Part shown: in pieces, positions 23,243 through 29,374 of the stretch
How the letters are laid out: each line of letters starts with the position of its first letter
How positions within the stretch are numbered: position 1 is the stretch's first letter
From: JAWVFK01 sp033856175
Lineage (GTDB): Bacteria > Actinomycetota > Thermoleophilia > Solirubrobacterales > 70-9
Assembly (NCBI GenBank): GCA_033856175.1
Contig: JAWVFK010000005.1
Coordinates: 1-29,374 of the forward strand
Direction of reading: 5' to 3'
Length of the DNA: 29,374 bases
Notes under the pieces: model-generated
The model's input: the letters and a program-made list of their open reading frames with translations, nothing else
Databases searched by the model: none
Told to the model about the DNA's origin: nothing
Translations under genes and position numbers: made by a program

Positions 23243-24979
23243 GTGCGCAACGCCGAGATCGCCAACGCCTTCGACGAGCTGGCCGTGCTCTACGAGCTCG
23301 ACGGGGCAGTCAAGTACCGCGTGCTCGCCTATCGCCAGGCGGCGCGCACGGTCCGCGACAGCCCCGTCTCGGTCGCGGCGCTGGCAACCGAGGGCAGGGC
23401 GACCGAGCTGCGCGGGATCGGCAAGACGCTCGAGGAGAAGATCCGCGTCCTGCTCGAAACGGGAGAGATCCCCTCGGCGGTGAGGCTGAAGCAGAAGTTC
23501 CCGCCGACGCTGATCGAGGTGACGCGAATCCCGGGGGTTGGGGCGAAGACCGCACGGCGGCTCTACGACGAGCTGGGCATCGCGACGATCGAGGATCTCG
23601 AGGCGGCGGCGAAGGCCGAGCGCCTGCGCGGCATCCGCGGCCTCGGGCCGAAAATGGAGGAGCGCGTCCTCGCCGATGTCGCCAAGCTGACCGACGAGGG
23701 GCCGGCCGAGCGGCGGCGGATCGACGAGGTCCTGCCGATGGCCGAGCAGCTGCGCGACGTGCTGCGGGCCCATCCCGCCGCCGGCCGGGTCGAGATCGCC
23801 GGCTCGCTTCGCCGCATGACCGAGACCTGCAAGGACATCGACCTGATCGCCACCGCGAAGGACCCCGAGGCGCTGGGAGCGGTGCTGATCGCCAACGAGC
23901 TGACCGACGAGGCGCGCTCGGTGGGCGTCGCCGGCGCCTCGGTGCTGACCCACAGCGGCGTCAAGATCGACCTGCGGATCGGCAGCGAGGATGCCTTCGG
24001 CAACCTGCTCCAGCATTTCTCCGGCTCCGCCGCCCACAACGTCCAGCTGCGCGAGCGGGCGCTGGCGCTGGGCTTCTCGGTCAGCGAAAACGGCATCGTC
24101 GAGCTCGAGAGTGGCGAGGTCAGCCGCCACGCGACCGAGCAGGAGGTCTACGCCAAGCTCGGCCTCGACTACATCGAGCCGGAGCTGCGCGAAGGGCGCG
24201 GCGAGCTGGCGGCCGCGGCGGCCGGCGAGCTGCCGCAGCTGGTCGAGCTCGGCGACATCCGCGGCGACCTGCATTCGCACACCACTCTCTCCGACGGCCA
24301 CAACTCGCTCGAGCAGATGGCAGAGGCCGCCAGGGCGCGCGGCTACTCCTATCTCGCGGTAACCGATCACTCGGCGACGCACGGCTTCGGCAACCACGTC
24401 ACCGACGCCCAGCTCGCCGAGCGGATCGAGGAGGTGCGCGAGCTCAACGCCAAGCTCAGGGGCAAGCGCTTCCGCGTCCTCGCCGGCTCGGAGGTCAACA
24501 TCGGCACCGACGGCGCGCCCGACTACCCCGATGAGCTGCTGGCGGAGCTCGACTGGGTCGTGGCGAGCGTCCACACCTCCTTCTCCACCGACGAGCGGCG
24601 GATGACCGACCGCGTCCTGGCGGCGATCGAGCATCCCTGGGTCGACTGCATCGGCCACCTCAGCGGCCGCCTGATCCTGCGCCGCGAGCCCTACCCGATC
24701 GACGTCGAGAAGGTCGCCGAGGCGGCGGCGCGCACGGGGACGATGCTGGAGATCAACTCGAACCCGAATCGCCGCGACCTCTCCGAGCACCACGCCCGCC
24801 TGGCCGCGGAGGCCGGCGTGATGATCTGCATCAACACCGACGCCCACCGGGTCCGGACGATGGACAACATCGTCTACGGCGTCGCCACGGCCCGCCGCGC
24901 CTGGCTGACCGCCGACCAGATAGCCAACACCCGCCCCTGGCGCAGCTTCGCCCCGCTGCGCAAGCGGGCGAAGGCCTGA
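23243..24979 (+). CDS. polX: DNA polymerase/3'-5' exonuclease PolX (X-family polymerase plus PHP)
   Basis: The 578-residue protein fuses an X-family polymerase to a PHP domain. Residues 1-80 form the 8-kDa-like region with a helix-hairpin-helix (LRGIGKTLEEKI); a second, RIPGVGAKTARRLYDELGI, follows. The nucleotidyl-transfer site is GSLRRMTETCKDIDLIA, with the DxD near residue 200 and KIDLRI later. The PHP domain begins near 342 with GDLHSHTTLSDGHNS and includes VTDHS, GSEVNI, HTSF, IGHLSGR and NTDAHR, the metal-binding set for 3'-5' exonuclease activity. PolX enzymes act in base excision and gap repair. Length matches the bacterial family's usual 570-580. A membrane-protein gene follows after 5 bp. 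Confidence 0.95.
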   Translation: MRNAEIANAFDELAVLYELDGAVKYRVLAYRQAARTVRDSPVSVAALATEGRATELRGIGKTLEEKIRVLLETGEIPSAVRLKQKFPPTLIEVTRIPGVGAKTARRLYDELGIATIEDLEAAAKAERLRGIRGLGPKMEERVLADVAKLTDEGPAERRRIDEVLPMAEQLRDVLRAHPAAGRVEIAGSLRRMTETCKDIDLIATAKDPEALGAVLIANELTDEARSVGVAGASVLTHSGVKIDLRIGSEDAFGNLLQHFSGSAAHNVQLRERALALGFSVSENGIVELESGEVSRHATEQEVYAKLGLDYIEPELREGRGELAAAAAGELPQLVELGDIRGDLHSHTTLSDGHNSLEQMAEAARARGYSYLAVTDHSATHGFGNHVTDAQLAERIEEVRELNAKLRGKRFRVLAGSEVNIGTDGAPDYPDELLAELDWVVASVHTSFSTDERRMTDRVLAAIEHPWVDCIGHLSGRLILRREPYPIDVEKVAEAAARTGTMLEINSNPNRRDLSEHHARLAAEAGVMICINTDAHRVRTMDNIVYGVATARRAWLTADQIANTRPWRSFAPLRKRAKA

Positions 24980-24984
24980 GGCAA

Positions 24985-25716
24985 ATGGCAGAGCCGCGAC
25001 AGAAGTTGCAGGTGGGACCGGTCTTGAGGCGGGCGGGGCAGGTCTATGCCCGCTGGGCGGCGATGCTGATCCCTGCCGCGCTGGTGTTCCACCTGATCCC
25101 GCTCGCGGTCGCAGTGGGCCTGCGCGACATCGGCGGCCTGGGGGGCGTGCTGATCGAGATCGTCACCGCCCTGCTCAGCCTGGCCGCGACGTGCTGGATC
25201 GGCGGCGTTGCCGTCAAGGCCGTCCAGGCTTTCGAGCGCGGCAACGAGGAGCCCTCCCTCGGTGCCGCTCTGGCGGCGATCCGACCCGTGCTCCTCAAGC
25301 TCGTCGGCGCCACCTTCCTGACCCTCGTCTTCGTCGGCGTCGGGTTGATCTTCCTCCTCGTCCCCGGGCTGCTTTTCCTGGCGAGGCTGTCGCTCATCGT
25401 CCCCGTGGTCGTCGTCGAGGGCGGACCGGTCACGACCTCGCTGAGTCGCAGCAACGAGCTCGTCGAGGGCTCGACCTTCCGCGTCCTCCTCGTCGTCCTC
25501 CTTGTCGTCGTCGCGACGATTGGGATCCAACAGCTCTTTCTCTTCGGCTCTCCGCCTGCCGATGACATCGGCACTCAGGTGGCCGGGCTCTTCGCCAGCG
25601 CCCTGACCGATCCCATGCTCGGGATCCTCGCCGCGGTCATGTATTTCCGGCTGGCGCCACGGCCGCAGAGCCAGACCGGCGCCGCGCTGCCGACGACGGA
25701 CGAGACGACTGCCTGA
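24985..25716 (+). CDS. Multi-pass membrane protein of unknown function
   Basis: The 243-residue protein has a basic, soluble N-terminus and about five to six hydrophobic segments (around 24-46, 51-73, 100-132, 135-145, 165-183 and 205-221). Motifs such as PVLRRAGQVYARWAAMLIPAALV and LIFLLVPGLLFLARLSLIVPVVVVEGGPVTTSLSRS resemble the glycerophosphodiesterase-membrane-domain and YciC-like families. In these families a 'P-G-hydrophobic-x-x-R' turn is followed by P-hydrophobic-EG and a S-R-S segment. Function in these families is unclear. It starts 5 bp after polX with a GAGG four to seven bases upstream, so co-transcription with polX is likely. Confidence 0.7.
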   Translation: MAEPRQKLQVGPVLRRAGQVYARWAAMLIPAALVFHLIPLAVAVGLRDIGGLGGVLIEIVTALLSLAATCWIGGVAVKAVQAFERGNEEPSLGAALAAIRPVLLKLVGATFLTLVFVGVGLIFLLVPGLLFLARLSLIVPVVVVEGGPVTTSLSRSNELVEGSTFRVLLVVLLVVVATIGIQQLFLFGSPPADDIGTQVAGLFASALTDPMLGILAAVMYFRLAPRPQSQTGAALPTTDETTA

Positions 25717-25727
25717 GGTTGTGCTCG

Positions 25728-26270
25728 CTAGCCGCTCGGAGCGGGCGGGGGCGGGTGGCCTGGCGTTGGCCGGTCGCGGCGCAGGCCCGGGGTTCTGACC
25801 AGCGAGATCGGGCGCATGGCCGAGGTGGGCTCGACGTAGAAGCGGACGCCATCGCGGTCCTCTATCCCCAGCACCGCGGCCTCGCGGTTGCGCCAGGCGA
25901 GCGAGAAGAGCAGCGCGTAGCCGGCGCCGATCGCCGGAATCTGCGGCCAGATCCAGGCGACGCCGCCGCAGAAGACGGCGAAGGCGGCGATCGGCCAGAG
26001 GCGCTGGAAGGCGATCCGGCCGGGGGTCTCCTGGGGCAGCGACGTCGCCGTGCGCGAGTCCGCCAGCGCCTGGCCGACGGCCTGGGCGGCCCGGTCCTCG
26101 CGCCCGAGCGCGATCCCGGTCATCCCGGCGACGAACCACCAGCCGACGGCGAGGATGACGAGCAGCGTGTCGCCGTCGCGGTTTGCGGCGATCAGCGAGA
26201 CGCCGGCGAGAGCCGTCGCCTCAGCGGCGGCGAGCAGGACGGTCAGCCGCAGCAGGTCGGCGTAGAGCAT
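25728..26270 (-). CDS. Small membrane protein of unknown function downstream of otsB
   Basis: From ATG 26270 the protein is 180 residues: MLYADLLRLTVLLAAAE and three further hydrophobic helices (LLVILAVGWWFVAGMTGIAL, LWPIAAFAVFCGGVAWIW, AIGAGYALLFSLAW). A cytoplasmic tail (EDRDGVRFYVEPTSAMRPISLVRTPG) follows, ending in a proline-rich stretch. The frame is open further upstream but that part is the shadow of otsB. The chosen start lies 7 bp after the otsB stop. The tail's 'RDGVRFYVEPTS' stretch recurs in actinobacterial membrane proteins I cannot name. Co-transcription with otsB suggests an accessory role, which is not shown. Confidence 0.65.
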   Translation of the reverse strand: MLYADLLRLTVLLAAAEATALAGVSLIAANRDGDTLLVILAVGWWFVAGMTGIALGREDRAAQAVGQALADSRTATSLPQETPGRIAFQRLWPIAAFAVFCGGVAWIWPQIPAIGAGYALLFSLAWRNREAAVLGIEDRDGVRFYVEPTSAMRPISLVRTPGLRRDRPTPGHPPPPAPSG

Positions 26271-26277
26271 CAGTCGC

Positions 26278-27090
26278 TCAATCTGCCAGCTGGCGGAGCA
26301 GCTCGACGAATCCCTCGGGCCCATCGACGGCGATGTCGGCATCGGTGGCGATCTGGGGCGGGCCCTCGCTGGAGCGGATGCCGATGCAGGCCGCGGTCTC
26401 GAGAGCGCCCGCGTCGCGCAGCTCGCGCAGAGCGGCGAAGGCGTCGAGGTCGGTGCGGTCGTCGCCGGCATAGAGCGCGTGCTTGATCTTGCGCTCGGCC
26501 AGCAGGTGCTTGATCGCCTGGCCCTTGCCGACGCTGATCGGCGGCCGGATCTCGAGGACCTTGCGGCCCCAGGCGGCGATCAGGCCGCGCCACTCGGCGT
26601 CGGCGGCAATCTCGTGAATTCGCGACTCGGCGGCGGACTCGTTCTCCGCGCCGCGCCAGTGCAGCGCCTGGATCGGGCCCTTGTCTTCGAGGCGCAGCCC
26701 AAGCTCGTCGAGCTCTTCGCTGCCGAGACCGCTGACAAAGGCCGCGGCATCGTCCTGGTGGCCGTCGAGCACGGGATCGACGCCCGGCGTGTCCTCACCG
26801 GGCAGCAACCGCTCGAGGCCGTGGTTGCCGATGTAGGCGATTCCGGCGAGGCCGACCAGCGCTCGGGCGTCGAGGACGCGGCGGCCCGAGATGCAGGCGA
26901 CGAGTGCGTAGCGGCCGGCCAGCTCGTCGAGCAGTCGTGCCGCCTCGGGCAGGACCCTCGCATCCTCGGGTCGGACGGCGATCGGCGCGATCGTGCCGTC
27001 GACGTCCGTGAGGATGGCGGTCGCGGCGGGTTCGTCGCGCAGCGGCGCGAGCAGCGCCACCGGCTCCGGCGCGACGTCAGCTGCGGGCAT
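26278..27090 (-). CDS. otsB: Trehalose-6-phosphate phosphatase
   Basis: The 270-residue protein is a HAD-type phosphatase with motif I DVDGTIAPI (nucleophile Asp29, acid Asp31), motif II SGR near 69, a conserved GNHG segment, motif III Lys in SVGKGQAI, and motif IV GDDRTDLDAF near residue 209. This is the trehalose-phosphatase pattern: it dephosphorylates trehalose-6-phosphate made by OtsA to give the osmolyte trehalose. No otsA lies in the window, so the synthase is elsewhere or substrate comes from another route. The ATG at 27090 faces the TauE-like genes across a 44-bp divergent region. Likely co-transcribed with the following membrane-protein gene. Confidence 0.92.
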   Translation of the reverse strand: MPAADVAPEPVALLAPLRDEPAATAILTDVDGTIAPIAVRPEDARVLPEAARLLDELAGRYALVACISGRRVLDARALVGLAGIAYIGNHGLERLLPGEDTPGVDPVLDGHQDDAAAFVSGLGSEELDELGLRLEDKGPIQALHWRGAENESAAESRIHEIAADAEWRGLIAAWGRKVLEIRPPISVGKGQAIKHLLAERKIKHALYAGDDRTDLDAFAALRELRDAGALETAACIGIRSSEGPPQIATDADIAVDGPEGFVELLRQLAD

Positions 27091-27120
27091 CGGCCCTGCA
27101 GGGGGACGGCATCACTCATC

Positions 27121-27128
27121 TAGTATCG
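27121..27128. promoter_or_regulatory. Overlapping divergent -10 elements, tauE-like (plus) and otsB (minus)
   Basis: The 8-bp TAGTATCG core holds TAGTAT (27121-27126), which ends eight bases before ATG 27135. On the minus strand it holds GATACT (27123-27128), about 32 bp before the otsB ATG. This repeats the face-to-face arrangement seen at 3754-3761. Confidence 0.4.
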
Positions 27129-27134
27129 CCGCCC

Positions 27135-27512
27135 ATGTCGGACCGCGGCTTCGAGCCCAAGAGGATGCTGCGGCTGGCGCTGATCGGCACCGCCGCCGGG
27201 GCCTTCAGCGCCCTCTTCGGAGTCGGCGGCGGGACGATCATCGTGCCGCTGCTGATCCTCTGGTTCGGCTTCGGCGAGCACGAGGCGACCGGGACGAGCC
27301 TGGCGGCGATCGTCGTCATCGCGATCCTGGCGGCGAGCGCCCAGGGCGCCTACGGCAACATCGACCCCGCTCAGGCCGCCCTCGTCGGGGTCCCGGCGCT
27401 GGCTGGCGTCGTCGCCGGCACCGCGCTGCAGCAGCGGCTGCCGCAGCGCGTGATCGCGCTCGCCTTCGCCGCCCTGCTGGTCGCCGTCGCGATCGAGTTG
27501 ATCGTCCCGTGA
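27135..27512 (+). CDS. TauE/SafE-type permease, N-terminal half
   Basis: The 125-residue protein corresponds to one half of a sulfite-exporter TauE/SafE permease, whose usual length is about 250 residues made of two four-helix repeats. It has a GVGGG motif at 29-33 followed by TIIVPLLILWFGF, the conserved SLAAIV segment, and four hydrophobic segments. The family moves organosulfonates, sulfite or sulfoacetate, or other anions across the membrane. The ATG follows a TAGTAT hexamer by eight bases. Its TGA overlaps the GTG of the next gene, which encodes the matching second half, so the functional transporter is probably a heterodimer. Confidence 0.85.
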   Translation: MSDRGFEPKRMLRLALIGTAAGAFSALFGVGGGTIIVPLLILWFGFGEHEATGTSLAAIVVIAILAASAQGAYGNIDPAQAALVGVPALAGVVAGTALQQRLPQRVIALAFAALLVAVAIELIVP

Positions 27513-27898
27513 GCGCGGTCCTCGCAGCCCTGATGGGCGCCGGCGGCGGCGTCGTCGCCGGCGTGCTCGGCGTCGGCGGCGGCATCGTCTTCGTGCCGGC
27601 GCTGACGATCTTCATGCACCAGAGCCAGCTCGGCGCCGAGTCGACCTCGCTGCTGGCGATCGTCCCGGTCGCCGCCCTGGGCGCCTGGCGCCAGCACCGC
27701 TACGGCAACGTCCGCCTGCGCGAAGGCCTCACCGTCGGCCTGCTCTCCCCGGTCGGCGTCGGCGCCGGGGTGGTCGTCGCCAACACCGTGCCCCAGCGCG
27801 CCCTCGAGCTCGGCTTTGCCGCGCTGGCGCTGTTCATCGCCGCCCAGCTCGTGCGGCGGGCGTTCGCAGAAGAGTCCTCGTCCGCCGGCGGGGTATAG
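27509..27898 (+). CDS. TauE/SafE-type permease, C-terminal half
   Basis: The GTG start at 27509 overlaps the previous stop (GTGA), giving a 129-residue protein. It carries its own GVGGGIVFVPAL motif at 21-32, the SLLAIVPVAALGAWRQHRYGNV segment (TS.xAI....A) and GVGAGVVVANTVPQR, which match the second repeat of TauE/SafE proteins. Four hydrophobic segments are apparent. The frame is open further upstream but there it is a shadow of the first half-gene. Frameshift between two parts of one ancestral gene is possible. However, both halves have their own start codon, conserved motif and helix set, so it looks like two real half-size proteins. Confidence 0.83.
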   Translation: MSAVLAALMGAGGGVVAGVLGVGGGIVFVPALTIFMHQSQLGAESTSLLAIVPVAALGAWRQHRYGNVRLREGLTVGLLSPVGVGAGVVVANTVPQRALELGFAALALFIAAQLVRRAFAEESSSAGGV

Positions 27899-27915
27899 GG
27901 ACGCTCGAGGGAACG

Positions 27916-28338
27916 ATGCCATCGCCGAGCACACTTCGGGTGGCGCCCGGGATCGAGATCCCGGTCGAGGAGATCGAGCTGCGGACCAGCCGCTCCTCGG
28001 GGCCCGGCGGCCAGCACGCCAACGTCACCGAGTCGCGGGTCGAGGCGGTCTTCGACGTCGCCGGCTCGGCGACGCTCAGCGACCTCCACAAGGCGCGGCT
28101 GCTCGAGCAGCTCGGCCCTCGCGTCTCGGCGGTCGCCCAGGACGCGCGCAGCCAGGCCCGCAACCGCGAGCTGGCGCTCGAGCGCCTGCGCGAGCGGCTG
28201 GCCGACGCCCTCCACGTCCCCAAGCAGCGACGGCCGACGCGGCCGTCGCGCAGCGCCAGGGCGAAGCGGGTCGAGTCCAAGCGCCTGACCTCCGAGCGCA
28301 AGCGCCAGCGCCGCCGCCCCGAGCCCGGCGTCGACTGA
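27916..28338 (+). CDS. arfB: Peptidyl-tRNA hydrolase ArfB (ribosome rescue)
   Basis: The 140-residue protein has the RF1-type GGQ loop at 30-33 in RSSGPGGQHANVTESRVE, followed by a short core and a strongly basic C-terminal tail (QRRPTRPSRSARAKRVESKRLTSERKRQRRRP). ArfB/YaeJ enters the empty mRNA channel of stalled ribosomes with this basic tail and hydrolyses the peptidyl-tRNA through the GGQ glutamine. Length matches the family. GAGGGA is close upstream (about five bases from the ATG), a usable Shine-Dalgarno. It follows the TauE pair by 17 bp and may share their transcript. Confidence 0.93.
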   Translation: MPSPSTLRVAPGIEIPVEEIELRTSRSSGPGGQHANVTESRVEAVFDVAGSATLSDLHKARLLEQLGPRVSAVAQDARSQARNRELALERLRERLADALHVPKQRRPTRPSRSARAKRVESKRLTSERKRQRRRPEPGVD

Positions 28339-28370
28339 GAGCCTGCCACGGCCGGGCTGCGGCGGTCCGC

Positions 28371-29374
28371 TTAGCGGGGCTTGACGATGACCGTGACCTC
28401 GCGCGCGTGGCGCGAGGAGCGCAGCCGCAGGATCGGCGCGTTGGCCTTCGAGATCCGCTCGGCGCCGCTGACCTTGACCCGGTAGCCGCGGCCGTACTGG
28501 ACCGGTGGCGTCGCGATCTCGCTGATGCCGCCACCGAAGCGGCCGGGACCCCTGACCCTGGCGGTCGAGTAGATGAGCTCGAAGCGGCGCGTCGCGGGGT
28601 CGAAGGACCAGCGCAGCGGCGTGCCGGCGACGAGCCGGGGATAGGCCCGCGCCAGCAGCTTCAGCTTCTTCGCCCGCAGGTTGTCGCCGCCAGGGGCGCG
28701 GCGGGCGTTGGGGACGATCGCCTGGTTGTCGGGCGCCTGCGTCGTCGGGTCCGAGCAGCCGCAGTAGTGCCAGTACTGCCACGAGGTCATGTGCTGGTCG
28801 GCGAGGCCGATGATCCGCCCGATCGTCGCCAGGTCGTCGGTGGCGCCGAACTCGCTCAGTATCAGCGCGTCGCCGGTGGTGGCCGAGCGGGTGTCGGCGT
28901 TCTGGAACGGCAGATCCTCGGCGCTCTGACAGGCGTCGCCGGTCGGCCCGCCGAAGGCGCCCGGCAGGCAGTAGTCGTGGAAGCTGAACCCGGCCCGGCC
29001 GTCCTGCGGGTCGGCGAGCCAGGTCTGGGCGCCGAAGTCGTAGGTCAGCAGCGGCTCGTACCAGGCGAGGTGGCGCCGGTCCACCTTGCGGATCTGGTCG
29101 ATGACCTTGACCGTGAAGGCGGTCAGCTGGGTCTGGTCGAACGCCGGGCAGCCGGCAGGGCTCGTGCAGCTTGGATAGGCGCTGCCGGGCCAGGGCTCGT
29201 TCATCAGGTCGTAGCCGAGGACGCCGGGCTGATCGCGGAAGCGGGCGGCGACGTGACTCCAGGCGCGGGCGTAGTGGTCTTGGAGGCCGACGCCGTCGGG
29301 CGCCGGGTCGTTTGCCCAGAAGTGGTCGAAGGCGCGGTTGAGGGCGGGCTGGGCGAGGTAGTTGCCGGGGAAGC
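28371..29374 (-). CDS. GH5 endoglycoceramidase-like glycosidase (5' truncated)
   Basis: The frame is open to the right edge of the window, so the N-terminus is missing; about 334 codons are visible. Reading the minus strand from 29374, the sequence runs through HVAARFRDQPGVLGYDLMNEPWPG, where Glu of NEPWPG is the acid/base catalyst. It continues to ILSEFGATDD with the nucleophile Glu. NEPWPG and SEFGATDD together are typical of endoglycoceramidase-like GH5 enzymes, which cleave the oligosaccharide from glycosphingolipids or related glycolipids. The C-terminal 100 residues form a beta-sandwich-like domain (PLRWSFDPATRRFELIYS) as in the Glyco_hydro_5_C family. The true substrate in a free-living actinobacterium may differ. 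It probably begins with a signal peptide outside the window. Confidence 0.82.
   Translation of the reverse strand, partial: FPGNYLAQPALNRAFDHFWANDPAPDGVGLQDHYARAWSHVAARFRDQPGVLGYDLMNEPWPGSAYPSCTSPAGCPAFDQTQLTAFTVKVIDQIRKVDRRHLAWYEPLLTYDFGAQTWLADPQDGRAGFSFHDYCLPGAFGGPTGDACQSAEDLPFQNADTRSATTGDALILSEFGATDDLATIGRIIGLADQHMTSWQYWHYCGCSDPTTQAPDNQAIVPNARRAPGGDNLRAKKLKLLARAYPRLVAGTPLRWSFDPATRRFELIYSTARVRGPGRFGGGISEIATPPVQYGRGYRVKVSGAERISKANAPILRLRSSRHAREVTVIVKPR

Overview
The window is very GC-rich DNA with dense, mostly short-spaced genes and strong G/C bias at third codon positions. The gene content fits a high-GC actinobacterium, most likely the Thermoleophilia/Solirubrobacterales group: secreted phosphoesterases with RTX-type glycine/aspartate repeats, a TIGR03767-type metallophosphoesterase, a SpoIID/LytB-domain protein in a non-sporulation context, and an IleRS with an altered HIGH motif. 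The taxonomic call is inference; no rRNA or tRNA gene is visible.

Layout. 1-1293: 3' part of a proline-rich surface protein. 1304-2676: two unrelated PIN-domain toxin-antitoxin modules, RHH/PIN leftward and AbrB/PIN rightward, divergent from a 75-bp region with mirror-image promoters. 2732-3712: a BtrH_N/DUF4872 protein. 3769-5423: PAP2 phosphatase coupled to ychF. 5492-6490: a CrtC/AttH-like lipocalin protein. 6516-7625: SpoIID/LytB-domain protein. 7739-9184: aldehyde dehydrogenase. 9233-15249: an exported phosphoesterase block (metallophosphoesterase, then a three-gene operon of membrane RTX protein, Tat-exported phospholipase C-like enzyme and Sec-exported phosphoesterase with a C-terminal RTX domain). 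15259-17065 (minus): fumC and a lipoprotein gene. 17135-21226: MarR regulator, ileS and a small membrane protein. 21245-23075 (minus): trxA, a dolichol-phosphate-mannose-synthase-like transferase and DoxX. 23243-25716: PolX and a membrane protein. 25728-27090 (minus): membrane protein and otsB. 27135-28338: a TauE/SafE permease split into two overlapping half-genes, then arfB. 28371-29374 (minus): 5'-truncated endoglycoceramidase-like GH5.

Two window-scale patterns stand out. At least thirteen genes have a TAnnnT -10-like hexamer ending 6-9 nt before the chosen start codon, the geometry of leaderless mRNAs. A smaller set (doxX, trxA, btrH-like, spoIID-like) has Shine-Dalgarno sequences instead. 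Five operon junctions use the same 4-nt GTGA stop/start overlap.

The most interesting items are the mirrored TA promoter region with an additional thrice-repeated ACTCACCGT motif, the GSHH-type IleRS, the RTX/phosphoesterase operon, the split TauE pair, and a 4 x 15-bp G-rich tandem repeat behind doxX. There is no gene-free stretch above about 170 bp.
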